Positions 50,273 to 61,800 of a stretch of 64,000 nucleotides of DNA are shown one piece after another. Positions within the stretch are counted from its first letter, which is position 1; every line of letters starts with the position of its first letter. Source of the DNA: Citrus sinensis (lineage: Eukaryota > Streptophyta > Magnoliopsida > Sapindales > Rutaceae). Location: positions 22,549,501-22,613,500 of the forward strand of contig NC_068556.1 in NCBI RefSeq assembly GCF_022201045.2, given 5' to 3'. The position numbers and the translations under genes are program-made. The notes beneath the pieces were generated by a model. That model made no database searches, had not been told where the DNA came from, and saw nothing but the letters and a program-made list of their open reading frames with translations.

Positions 50273-51714
50273 TCTTGTAATTTTCTCGTAAATTATCACT
50301 TATCAAATTGTCTTGCTGTCTACCATCTCATATGCTACGTATTTTTCCTCAACTATATATCCAGGTTTATGGTGTCTTCACTTAACGTGATTCGTGATTT
50401 GTGAAGAATATGTAGTCATTGCTTCTTAGTTTGGAAATCCACAACATATTGATTAATGCTTTAGTTTTGCCATTGCCCAAGAGCGCAAAGTTGCATACGT
50501 TAGTTTTGCCATATAAATATACCATAATATATTGGGGACTTGAAATCCACAAATTTCATTTTTTTTTTTTTAATATTTGTTGTATATGAGATTTTTTTAA
50601 GAACACTACAGATTTAAAAAAAATCAAGTCATGGGATATATTCTTTCTTAAAGTTATTATTAAAAACGTATGTTTATTTTTTTTTTTTTGAAAGAAAAAA
50701 CGTATGTTTATCAATTAACTTGTGATAGCATTGGATATGAAATTAAAAAAAAAAAAAGTATAAAATCCTCTTGAGGGCAAAATATTATTAAAAAAGTGAA
50801 TTAACAATGGGCTGGGTAGAACTAAACTCACTCAAAAAAAATAATAATAAATTGGTTCGGTTCAATTTTCAGGTTCTGTTTAGGCAGTTTTTCCTTAAAA
50901 TTGGAACAGAATTAAAAAAAAGTCATTAACATTTTTTTAATATTAATATAGCGCCAAGCATGATTTAAGAGGACATAAGAAAATAAAAGAAATAAAAAAA
51001 GTTAAATTTTGTAAGAAAATTAAATAAAATTATAAATATCTAAAGGATATGATGGAAAGATTTGATTATGATTCGATTCTTTTTTTGGTTCTATTCTTAT
51101 CGACTCTTTAGAATTTAATACTGAATTGAAATTTTTCATTCAGCCTGATACCAACCCATTGCTCACTCCTATTAGCATTTAGCAGTCAACGTTACTTTGA
51201 AAAAACAATTGTTGTAAAATTATATTTTGAAGACTATAAGTCATCTATTTTTCATGAACATTAATGCTAATACTTAATTCTACATTTATCAATTGATAAT
51301 CAAAATGGACTATAATTAAAATAGACTATAATTCGAGTAAGATTAACTGTAGGAATAATAATTGGAATAGACTATCTTATTCCCATTAATATGTTTACTT
51401 TGTTTAGGAATCGAAATGGATTGTTATGAGTTGTCAAAATGTCGATAGTTAATTATTGTCTTTAGTACTATTATTATCTACTATAATAGTAACAATAATA
51501 GTGATAAGATTATAAACATTATGTATTGTGAACTTCCTAAAATATCAAATATATTGAAATTCCTAAAATATCTCTTTGACATCAGTAATTTATTAATGGA
51601 TTTAATGGTTTAATGGTAAAATAATAAAAACTAAAGCATTAGGTGAAAAAAAAGTAATTATCAAAAAATTTTGTTAGTAAAATGATATATAAGAAAATAT
51701 TAAGTGGTAAAATA
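50273..51714. other. AT-rich intergenic region
   Basis: T and A runs and low-complexity sequence with no gene-like frame. A short direct repeat of aaacgtatgtttat occurs at about 50664 and 50697. Confidence 0.6.
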
Positions 51715-52324
51715 CAGTATAACCTCTATAAATTAATAATCTCTATAATATAATAATTTTTTTTTGTCTCGACTTGGGCCCTGAAGCTAAATTAATAATT
51801 TTGATAAATTAATAAGAAAATATTTTTTATGAGAACTCCTATATAACTGTGTAGTCCCATTTATATAATAAATTAATAATTGTAGAAATTACAAATACTG
51901 TGAAACTACAAATGTAACTGACTATGTCAATTTATAAAAATATGAGTCTATTGTAACTTGTTTTTTTCTTGAAGTTTAAATCTAGTTGAATCCTATCTCT
52001 ATTTTTTCTTATTGCATCTAAAAGTTCTAGGGTTGAATTCTCATACTGCAATAAAAAATTATGAAGTGTTGTTAATGACTTGAATGCTTCATTGCGCGAA
52101 ATAGGCTCTAAAGATACTGTGTCATCCTCAACTTCATCTTCAGCACGATATCCAGTGATGTTAGCAACAATTTTTTCTAAACTTTGGACCTCTAAATGTT
52201 AGTTCTTTGTATTGTGAACACACTCTATAAATTAATAAATTATTCATTTATTGATTAATTAATATCTCTCTAAATTAATAAATTTCTATAGTCCCGACAT
52301 TATTAATTTATAGAGGTTATACTA
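51715..52324 (-). mobile_element. Non-autonomous Tc1/mariner (pogo/Tigger-like) element with transposase C-terminal remnant
   Basis: Terminal inverted repeats of 26 bases (51715-51740 starting cagtataacctctataaatt; 52299-52324) agree at 25 positions and are flanked by TA on both sides (51713-51714, 52325-52326), the hallmark of this superfamily. On the minus strand 52177-51968 is open for 70 codons without a stop. Its wording (EDDTVSLEP, TLHNFLLQYE, ELLDAIRK, LDLNFK) resembles the C-terminal tail of plant Tigger/CENP-B-type transposases, and a stop follows at about 51953. The catalytic DDE core is missing, so this 610-base copy is internally deleted and cannot move by itself. Its right end is duplicated in tandem. 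Confidence 0.8.
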
Positions 52325-52539
52325 TAATATTCATTTCTTTAATTATACTTTTAGCAACTTCTTCTAAACTTTGGACCTCTAAATGTTAGTTCTTTGTACT
52401 GTGAACACACTCTATAAATTAATAAATTATTAATTTATCGATTAATTAATATCTCTCTAAATTAATAAATTTCTATGGTCCCGACATTATTAATTTATAG
52501 AGGTTATACTATAATATTCATTTCTTTAATTATATTTTT
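52163..52539. repeat. Tandem duplication (about 187-190 bp) of the right end of the Tigger-like element
   Basis: 52163-52352 and 52353-52539 repeat the segment from agcaac…ttctaaactttggacc through the terminal repeat and adjoining ataatattcatttctttaat, with about ten differences and one three-base indel. The second copy again ends ggttatacta followed by TA. The duplication took in host flank as well as the element terminus. Confidence 0.88.
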
Positions 52540-53384
52540 AACAAGGAAAAAGAAAACTAAGTGTGAACTAAGGTAGTGTACAAGGTCCATGGGACTATGG
52601 GGGGTATTTGTGAGGTTAGTAATAATAGATTCTAAGCGTCGTTGAGCCAAAGTTGAAAGGATGGATATGAAAAATAGTCTAATTAGCCATGAACATCAAT
52701 AATTCTTGTACTCATCCTTCCTTCTGGCTCTTCTCCATAAGCTACCTCCAATCCTTCCCCGTTCATCAAAGAATCATGAAAACAAATAAATTTACGTTTA
52801 CATGTGAATTAAATCAACCAAGCATTCGGAGGACAAGGAGATGCTTTCCAATACATTTGCTATTGCTCGGGTGATGGAACTTGACATCTAGAAAACATAG
52901 AATCACTTGGGAGTCATCAGCTACAAAATGGAGCACACGTGGTTTGTGCTCATGCTAATATGTGAATTCAACGACGACTGGAAAAAAGAGGGGACAAAAA
53001 TAGTAGCTAATCAAAGGAGATATTGAGAGAGATCAACAGTTAAATCCAATTGAATTCTGTTAACTTCAACAAGTGAAGAAATTCTAACTTGAATGATTTT
53101 ACTTCGACAACACTCCGGACACATCAGGAATGTGTATTTTAGCAGCCCACCTCTTTCTCCATAGAGAAACGCAAAAAATGGAGGGAGCTTCCATCATTTC
53201 CAGTCAATTCATATTCATGCAACTTTTCAAGAACTACAAACCAAGAACACCACAGTCATGGAGTAATTTATCACGGAACCATTATCATTCTGCTTTCACA
53301 CCAGCGTTCTTATGAAGAAGAATGCGTTAGCTCAAGCAGAAGTTTAGACGTAAATATTGTTGTCGTCAGCAGTAGCTACTTTGG
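52540..53384. other. Intergenic and presumed 3' UTR of the J-domain gene
   Basis: Mixed-composition sequence with no gene-like frame. The last part is presumably the 3' UTR of the minus-strand J-domain gene. Confidence 0.5.
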
Positions 53385-56300
53385 TTAAAGCAAAAAGTAA
53401 TGCACCGGTAATGCAGCAGGATCAAGTTCCCAACAGCCTCTCAGGCTGCCATCTCTCTCTTCAGTCAGCTTGAAAGCAGGAATTTGATGGGAGAACCTAA
53501 GTAGCTCCTCTGTGGAGATCTTCATAACAGCTGATGCTGATTCTTTCTGAGGCTTAAAAACCGAGTTGAAACCAGCAACACGCTCCAAAAATAAGACTTC
53601 TATATGCAAGTTCTGCGCCTCAATGATTTCAACTATATCATATTCACAATTCTCCAAGTCAGAACATTTAATTTCAGCATTCCAATTCTTATACAAGGCC
53701 CATATCTCACCATTCCTGGGAAGAATGGTGTACTCATTCTTCTTACTTGCAGGTTCAGCACTCACCATATGTGAAAAGGAAACAGTGGAAGGATATCCCT
53801 TCAATTTACCCCTTTTAATCTTGAATCTTCCACAGCAAATGGGCATGCGTTCATCATGCCAACAAATTGCGTTGTTTGGAAGTGAGCAGCTTTCAAGCCA
53901 CCTCAGATACAATTTAAAATCTGGGTCAGTCTGAACTTTCACAATTTGACCATAGTACTTCGGCAAGCCATCCTCATCGCTGTACAATGACCAGATCTGA
54001 CCAACCTGCAACCTGTCTTTGGACTTCTCTGCATCAAAGTTGTAAAATTCTGGGTCTGGAATTTCAATGGCGTCTGCATTTGAAGCTGCAGTAGCACTTC
54101 GATGTTCAATATCCTCAACTGACCTATCATTATCAGGTTCTAGACACGTTTCTTTCAATTCATCTTGGTGCATAGATGTGCATCCTTCATACCCCGCCTG
54201 AGATTTTTCTCTATCAAAAGATCCTAAAGAATAATTGGAATGAGTAGCACCAGTCTCTTCTTTCAAAATTTCAGGAACAGCAATCTCTTCAAGATTCAAA
54301 GGCAGAGAAGCTGGATCAATTTCAAAAAACCCTTTCAACACACCTTCTCTCTCCTCGCCAGTCAGTTTAAAGCACGGAACGCTGTGGGAGAACCTCAATA
54401 GTTCAGCAGGTGGAATTATAACCGTGTCTGTTCCTTCCTTACCCTTTCTACAGAACACACTAACAAAGCCTTTCACCTTAGCCAAGTATGCAACGCAAAT
54501 ACCAACACCCTCAGCATAGTCTGACAAGATTTCAACAAATTCATAATCATACTTCCGATTAGTATCTTCATCAGATATCCAATTAAAATCCCAGCATTTG
54601 AAGAGGCCCCAAACTTCTCCCTTTCTTGGATATATCTTGTAAGTATTTCTGCCGCTGCCTTTCTCCCATGAAACCAAATGAGAGAACATAGGACGATCTT
54701 CAGTGTCCTCAGAGTTCCCATGTTTAAACTTACCACAAGAAAACGGTAAGCCATTATTCACCCATTCTTTTTCTTTCTCATCATCTGCATCTAGATCTGG
54801 CTCTAGCCATGTTATTTTCAACTTGAAGCCAGAGGGAAAAACTTTTCTGATCCGAGCGTAGAATCTAGGCATGGCATCAACAGTATCGTAAATTGCCCAC
54901 ACCTGGCCTACCAAGAAGCACTCTTCTTTCCTGTCCTTCTCAAAGTCATTGAAGTCTGGATCAGGATATTCAAAAAGTTCAGGGTTTACTGCACTTCCAG
55001 AGGTGGAATCTACTGCAGAATCAGTAGTAGCCTCAGACATTTTCTTATCACCACGAGCTACAGAAATATTCACACAGCCATTCTCCTCAGCTGTTTCTTT
55101 TCCGATCGCCATCTCAGTATCTGTTTTCACATTTGATAAGCTCTCTTGGAAATGTGCACTATCTTTCTTTTTAGACTCTTTCTGTTCTTCTCTCACAGCT
55201 GCACCTGAACCAGATTGATTATCTAATTTAGCCGCCTCTTCTCTCAAAGCATCTTCATTCTCTTTTTCAGTGGCACAAGATGATCCATTCCCTTTGAACC
55301 TTTTCGGATGGCTTACCAAGTCATCATCATCACTCAAATTCTCCTTGTATGAAACCTGCTGCTTACGCCTACTAGATCTCCGTGGATTTTGATATTTATT
55401 ATGCCCAAAATTCTCTCCACCATTGAAATCACCACTCTCATCAACTGGCACATCTACTTCAAAGTCACTGCTGCTTTCAGTACTGCAACTTTCACTGGAT
55501 TCCACTACCTGCTTCCTCCCTCTCTTACCATTCATCTTTTCTTTACCAAAATCAGAAGTGCAGCCTGTCTTTTGAGGACAAGCTGTCTTAGAATTATCTG
55601 CAGCCAAATTCCCCTTAAATACCTGTTCTAACTTGCAGGCACCCTGACTTGGAACATCTTTCTTTTGGAAGAATGCCGGCTGACCCAAGTTAGTTGCTGT
55701 AGGAAAACTTTGCTCACCCCTTTCATATGCAACGAAGGGCTTATTGCAAGCTTGACAAATGATAGATTTATTGATAACATTTCTATAATATTGGTACCTC
55801 ACCGTACAAAATGGACACATAGTCCAGAAAGTCGGGTCACCATTAATGCCAGGTTGTGCTGGCTGTTGTGGCCTCTGGTGTTGGAAATTTGAGCCTGTAA
55901 AAGTGCTCCCAAAATTATTTCGAGTCCCTACATTTGAGTAAGTTGGCTTCTGTGGGGGCTGATAAGGTGCAACAGGTCTTCTCACAGATGCTTTGCGTTT
56001 CATATCATGCAGGGACCGTTTATCTTTATCCAAGAGCACTCTTTGCGCTTCCCCAATCAGCTTGAAAGCAGTTTCTGCACCAGGAAACTTATTTTTGTCC
56101 GGATGAAGTTGGAGGGCAAACTTCCTGTACTGCTTTTTGATTGTAGCTTCATTGGCTGTCTGCTCAATCTGGAGGAGGCCATACCAGTCCATTTCATTCC
56201 CGAACAATTTATTCTCAGCAGAACAGTGCACATCACAAACCATTATCATTTGAGAAATATTCTCTAGATCCTGATAGAGGTGTTGGGCCTTGAGTGCAAA

Positions 56301-56387
56301 TTTACGAGCCCCAGCAAAATCATTACTCTGCATCTTGCTCTCAGCAATTCCTTTGACTCTGATAGCCTCATCTTTATTGCAATCCAT
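53385..56387 (-). CDS. J-domain (DnaJ) protein with two DUF3444 domains (1000 aa, intronless CDS)
   Basis: A single 1000-codon frame. Residues 1-60 form the helical N-terminal region typical of this plant subgroup. The J-domain spans about 66-131 with the Hsp70-activating HPD at 95-97. Around 185-225 a four-cysteine zinc-like motif is seen (CPFC…CQAC). A Lys/Ser/acidic-rich, probably nuclear-targeted stretch follows (about 265-460). Two DUF3444 domains come last (about 475-690 and 775-990), each starting with an FEYPDPDFNDFE- or IPDPEFYNFD-like motif and ending LRFSH-P-FKLT. Plant J-DUF3444 proteins are large, intronless and poorly characterised; they probably act as Hsp70 co-chaperones. Length is normal for the two-DUF form. 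The start is the ATG before the J-domain helix region. A 756-base leader intron is likely. No defect was seen. Confidence 0.93.
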   Translation of the reverse strand: MDCNKDEAIRVKGIAESKMQSNDFAGARKFALKAQHLYQDLENISQMIMVCDVHCSAENKLFGNEMDWYGLLQIEQTANEATIKKQYRKFALQLHPDKNKFPGAETAFKLIGEAQRVLLDKDKRSLHDMKRKASVRRPVAPYQPPQKPTYSNVGTRNNFGSTFTGSNFQHQRPQQPAQPGINGDPTFWTMCPFCTVRYQYYRNVINKSIICQACNKPFVAYERGEQSFPTATNLGQPAFFQKKDVPSQGACKLEQVFKGNLAADNSKTACPQKTGCTSDFGKEKMNGKRGRKQVVESSESCSTESSSDFEVDVPVDESGDFNGGENFGHNKYQNPRRSSRRKQQVSYKENLSDDDDLVSHPKRFKGNGSSCATEKENEDALREEAAKLDNQSGSGAAVREEQKESKKKDSAHFQESLSNVKTDTEMAIGKETAEENGCVNISVARGDKKMSEATTDSAVDSTSGSAVNPELFEYPDPDFNDFEKDRKEECFLVGQVWAIYDTVDAMPRFYARIRKVFPSGFKLKITWLEPDLDADDEKEKEWVNNGLPFSCGKFKHGNSEDTEDRPMFSHLVSWEKGSGRNTYKIYPRKGEVWGLFKCWDFNWISDEDTNRKYDYEFVEILSDYAEGVGICVAYLAKVKGFVSVFCRKGKEGTDTVIIPPAELLRFSHSVPCFKLTGEEREGVLKGFFEIDPASLPLNLEEIAVPEILKEETGATHSNYSLGSFDREKSQAGYEGCTSMHQDELKETCLEPDNDRSVEDIEHRSATAASNADAIEIPDPEFYNFDAEKSKDRLQVGQIWSLYSDEDGLPKYYGQIVKVQTDPDFKLYLRWLESCSLPNNAICWHDERMPICCGRFKIKRGKLKGYPSTVSFSHMVSAEPASKKNEYTILPRNGEIWALYKNWNAEIKCSDLENCEYDIVEIIEAQNLHIEVLFLERVAGFNSVFKPQKESASAVMKISTEELLRFSHQIPAFKLTEERDGSLRGCWELDPAALPVHYFLL

Positions 56388-56464
56388 CGCTGGCCCAAAA
56401 ATCCAAAATCCAACTCAAATTGCTTCAATTATGTGCACAGCCCCATACATCACATTGCCTCCCG

Positions 56465-57220
56465 CTGTAAGAAAAAAGAAAATAGATAGCTAAAGAGCTT
56501 GAGAATTTCAAATGTAGAATTAAATTTCGTACAAAGTGTATTTGAGCACATGTCTTCAAAATCTCATAGCCAGAAACTAGAAAAAAAAAGCAATCCTTTA
56601 ATTAAAAGAATTCAGAAAAAAATTCATAGACCCTAATTAGAAGTCAAAAACCCCCAATTAAACATATATCTACCAGAAAATACACGAACGTAAATAATAC
56701 ATATGCCAGTAAATTGCACGACACAGATCAACGGTTGGAAACTGAGCCATTTAACTGGAAGGTCATTGCAAAAACACCATGCAAGAACACAATATTAACA
56801 CGCTTAAAGTAAATCCTCTTCTAATAAAAGTTAAAAACACTTGATGTGACAGTTGCAAACCCTAAAATTAAAGTACAAAAGTTTAAATCAAGAACAAAGT
56901 AAAGTCCCATTTAAAAAAAAAAAAATTCAAAAATCCACGTACGAGTCTTAAAAAAGATCAAAACTCACATACCCATTAATACACACATTTACACGTTGCA
57001 AGCAAAAGCCGGCCTGAAAAATCCACTTCTGCTTTCTAAACTTAAAAAGCACAATACATCAATAGAAATACAAGCTTCGTAAACCCATTAACAGCAATGC
57101 TGCGCAGAAATCCATAAATGAAACTTTTATCAATTTGCTATTCAAATTTTTGAGATTAACAGCCAAATAAACACAGAATTAAATTATTCCCCAAAAAAAA
57201 AATATTAGAGTAAAACTTAC
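56465..57220 (-). other. Candidate 5' UTR intron of the J-domain gene
   Basis: On the minus strand the donor is cagaGTAAGT (cut at 57220) and the acceptor tttcttacag (ending at 56465), 77 bases upstream of the start codon. The interior is AT-rich with no gene-like frame. Leader introns are common before intronless plant coding regions of this family. Confidence 0.65.
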
Positions 57221-58862
57221 TCTGCGTTGTGTCTGAATCGGAGAAATAGAGGGAGGGAGGAACGCGAGAGGGGAATAGAATTCAAAAAGCAAACAAAATT
57301 TTGGGCTTCAGTTAAACTGTAGAAAGAGCGACAAGCATCAGAGTTTGACTAATTTCTCACATGCCGCCCTATTTCAGTAATTTTCATGTGCGCTATGAAT
57401 CTTATGACAATTGCAAATGGAGGTCTGGTAAATAGGTGACGGTGATATTTAAGAGCATGTATCTTTACAATAAAGGGTATAAGAGTCATTTTAATAGAGA
57501 TATGGGGGCCTATTTGATACAAATGAAAAACTTTGTGGCTTTCCTTGAGACATGATAGAGCTTCAGGGATTCAATGTTATTATTACACTCTCCGGTAATT
57601 GGTAAGCGGGGACGCATACATAAAACGTGACATGTTTGGAGTTTGGACTCTGGAAATATAAAGTTATTTACTTTATTTGGCAATAAAGAATTACTCTTTT
57701 TTTTTTTTCTTTTTTTCCATGAAAAGCAACTTTTCCATAATTAGGAACACAAAATTTGACATTCAAGACGTTTAATGCAGATATTTTGGCAACAAAACAA
57801 GTTCATAAGATATCATTGTGTTTTAAGCATATGAATATGATAGCAACACCAGCACCAAGATTTGAAACTTTGCGGCTACCACACCATGCGCCAGCATCAA
57901 TGTTGGTTAACCAACAACACACAGCATCATGCTTTGTTTTTGTTGCCTTTCATCGACGATGATGCCGGTTCATTAACTTCCAGCATCAAAAGAAGCTTGT
58001 CAGACACCAAAATCAAGTATGCTTTGCTTGGTGAGGACTCGGGTTAGTTGCTGGAAGTGTTTTAGAGTTCTTGATTTTCTATCATCGTTAAAACACAAAT
58101 CTAGATTCATATTTTCTGAAAATGGGGGCGTACTCACAGGAGAACTCTATATGTTTTGAATATTTACAAGAATACTATAAGAATCTTTCCCTGTGAATGT
58201 TTACAAGTGTATAAATTTCCCAAGTATTAGGCACAGATTTCTGAAATATGCTCAGTACAACCTCAGACTCAGACTGTGCTGCATTGTTAGGATTTAGACT
58301 CCCGATAAACCCTTAAAAACTCCAAAGAAACAACTTATTAGTTCTGCCCCTCACCGAAAAAATGAAATTTAAAATCTGAACTTAAGGCTACCAAGAGAAA
58401 TACTTCAACTTAATGCTCTCATTTTGCCAGAGGTTCATGGGAAACATCATCATCTTTTTCCCCTGTTCTTCAGCTTTGACACCATTTCTGACTTTGGAAA
58501 AAATGAGCTTTGAAAGCTAAATAACTCAAGCATGCAAACATACCAGGATTTTAGCTCTTTTCCATTGTGTTAACATAGTTATGAGTTGGTGATTCATTTA
58601 GTCCAATATGTCAACATTTGAACGTCATCAGTACTAGCATTAACCAAAATCAAAGTAAAAGAAAGCTGTACACATTCTCACAGTGGAACAAGTATTGAGC
58701 AAAATACTAGAAATTAGGATTTTATTTCCATACATAAAATTGAGGTACAAGTAGACCTTTTATATTTTTGTCCGAAGAAAAAAATGAACAACGATGCTTC
58801 ATGTTGAATTACGCTAGAAAACAAAATCAGCAACATGTAATGGATTGACCAAACAGACCACA
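57221..58862. other. Intergenic: J-domain gene promoter and DHQ-SDH 3' flank
   Basis: It begins with the purine/pyrimidine-rich leader of the J-domain gene. The frames at 57756-58047 show no recognisable similarity. The end is the 3' UTR of the DHQ-SDH gene. No gene was found. Confidence 0.55.
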
Positions 58863-61800
58863 CTAGTACTTTGCCATGATTTTCTGAAATAGTTCCTTCG
58901 GCGCTGAAATTACCAAATGAAAATAGAAAATAAGTAAATATATGAAACTTATTGAAACTATACAAGAGTAGCACAAAGAATTTATACAGGTGAGGTGCAT
59001 TCATCTTACCGGGCAATCCAGTGAATCTTTCGTATTGTTCATATGCCTGTCCAATGAACATCTCCAGCCCAGACACAATTGTGGCTCCAGACTCCTCTGC
59101 TTCTCTCAAGAGTCTGGTAATTTTCGGGGTGTAAACAGCATCAAAGACCAGCGCATAATGTCCCAAAGCATGCTGCAGAAGCAGAAAATCACTTAAAATT
59201 ATGTTTTCACACGTGCTTGAAAGTTTTTATCATGAAAGCTTAGTTCATTTTAGCTAAATAGAGAATATTAGTCTTTTTGGTGCTTTACTGCAACAAAGTT
59301 TCAAAAACCTCTTCACCCAAATTTGCTAGCAGACCATGATTTCCCTCGTCATCCTAATGCAATTCTACATATCATTCCTACTCCTGAGGCTCCTCCAACT
59401 TATTTTTGTCATTTCTTACAATCATTATTACTATATTTCCTTTTCAGTAATAGAACATAAAGTCGGAGAACAGAACTATAAATTCAAACAGTTATCACGG
59501 GTCTCTAAAGGTGACAACAATACACACAAATTCTAGCTCTATATTAGCTTTTCACTGAATAGTGGGCTATGTACTCTAATTCACTAAAAACTCATGAGGA
59601 CCAAAAACCCAGGTATGACAACTTCAGTGCAATGACATGATTGTTTTAAAATAACCCAAATTGACTGACTGACTGATTGCTGGTCATTGATATTCTGTTT
59701 ACAGGTATATAACATTGGCTTCAAAAAAATCTTTTCAGTCAAAGAAAAGGCAATCATTTTTACCGAAAGCAGTAAAAAGTCAAACCTTCGGAATAGGTGT
59801 TTCATCAACTTTTGGCTGCATTCCAATGGACGTTGTGTTTGCAAGAATCATGCCATCCTCCGGATTAAAATTTTCCAGGTCGGCAAGAGATAAAGCATGT
59901 CCTCCTACAGTCTCTGCAAGTTCTCTGGCTCGATCTTGAATAAAACAGAGAAAGGAAATAAGTTATCACCAAGTAGAAATCTGAGCCAAGCTAAGCACTA
60001 CTAACAAAGAGGAGAAGAGGTAGTGTTCAGGAAGGAAGCAACACTATTTGCATTGCAATGTCAAGTAGCATGGACAATAAAATGGTCAGGCCATGCACCA
60101 TAGAGATAGGCTCCGGCATATATTTATAACGCAACAACTTCTAAAATATTGGAAACCATGAAAATACTGATTTTTTCAATAGAATAAGAAAAAAAAAATC
60201 AATTCTTATCAGTTTTTCAATGACAAGAAGAACCTTTTATATTAAATATTAACCTTCCCTTCTACTAGATCAGCATCAGCGAAAAAATTTCACCTTGATT
60301 GTAAAAGAAATTCTTATCTTCATTATTATCTTTGTCATGTACGAAGGATTTCTGTCTTTTCCATAATGACATACGAGTTGAAGGTAAGATAGAAGAATAA
60401 ATTAAAAGCAGCAGTAACCCATTCAAGATGATTACCTAGATGAATAATATTTGCAGCGATAAAAAATTTCAAATGCCAAGTAAAAAGGAGAATCCTAATG
60501 ACTATGACACTATCAAAGAGCAATGTGTTCAAAAGAAGCCAGGACATGAGACATAAGAAAGTTAAACTCTCACCATAAGTGCGATTGGCAATCACAACCC
60601 TTGCTCCCTTTGCTTTTGCACCATAAGCAAGAGCCTTGCCAGCACCACCAGCTCCAATGACCACAAATAACTTACCTGCTAATGCTGAGCTGACCCCACC
60701 ACTGACATTAAGTCTACCTGTGAAAGAGAATAGCAAAACCAAAACAATTAAAAGCAAAAGTCAATAGCAAAATGTATATAGTTTGCTCGTGAAACACAAA
60801 AGCAACCTCTTAGTCCATCCTCAATAGCAGAAATAGCACCAACATAGTCTGTATTGTAACCAAATAACTTCCCATCACTTTGTCTTCTTATGATACAATT
60901 AACAGCTCCTATTGACTGAGATTGGGTCAAGATTTAATCAATCATGGGTAGACATGGCATTAATATATACTAAAAAAAAATGCCAGAAAGAGAGCACATC
61001 AATAATAATTATACCAGCTACACTAATGCCAATTGTCTTACAAGCATTTCAATGTAAAAAGATTATTAATTACCTTGGCAACTGGATCAACCTCATCACA
61101 ACACTTCACTGCTGCTTCTTTGTGGGGAATTGTGCAACTGCATTTGTAATGTAAATTACATCATCCCATTATTCAAGTCTAAGGACAGGGCAAGTTGTGA
61201 ATGCAAAAAATTACATGAGAAGCACGTAAAACACAAAATGGGCGGAGTTAAAATAGAATATCAAACACAAGCTCATAAAATAATGTAGGCCACTTCCCCT
61301 GTCACTCACCCATGAAACATATTACCCACTAGAAGAAAGGATACTTAAGAAAAGATGTTATTCACAAAATCAGAGCAAAAACAAATTATACTACCAACTA
61401 TAAATATTACTATATTTTGATATGACAGTTCTCTGTCAGATTTAACCTGAATCCGGCAAAATCGTTGGACGAATAAGTCTGGAAAAATTTTGCAATGTCA
61501 TCCACTAACAGATGTACAAAAACTCCATTGAAACCAACTGACTTGAATGCTTCATTATATAAGATAGGTGATTTGCTGTGGCCAACAGGCTTCCCAATAA
61601 TTCCAAATACTTTTGTATCAGGTCCCATCTGTCTGAAGTTATAAAGGTCCAACAAATCCTTTATTGTTGGTTGACCAGGAGCCGAAACAATTCCATTCTC
61701 AAGGGTACCAAAAGTAAGAAAACCACCAAATTTTGCACAAAGTATCCGTGAAATCAATCCCCTCTCACCCATAACAAGTCCAATTATTGGAACCTGAAAA

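Noticed and set aside
58714..59166. 150-codon minus-strand frame as a separate gene
   Set aside because: It is the penultimate DHQ-SDH exon (59172-59010) read through into its intron.
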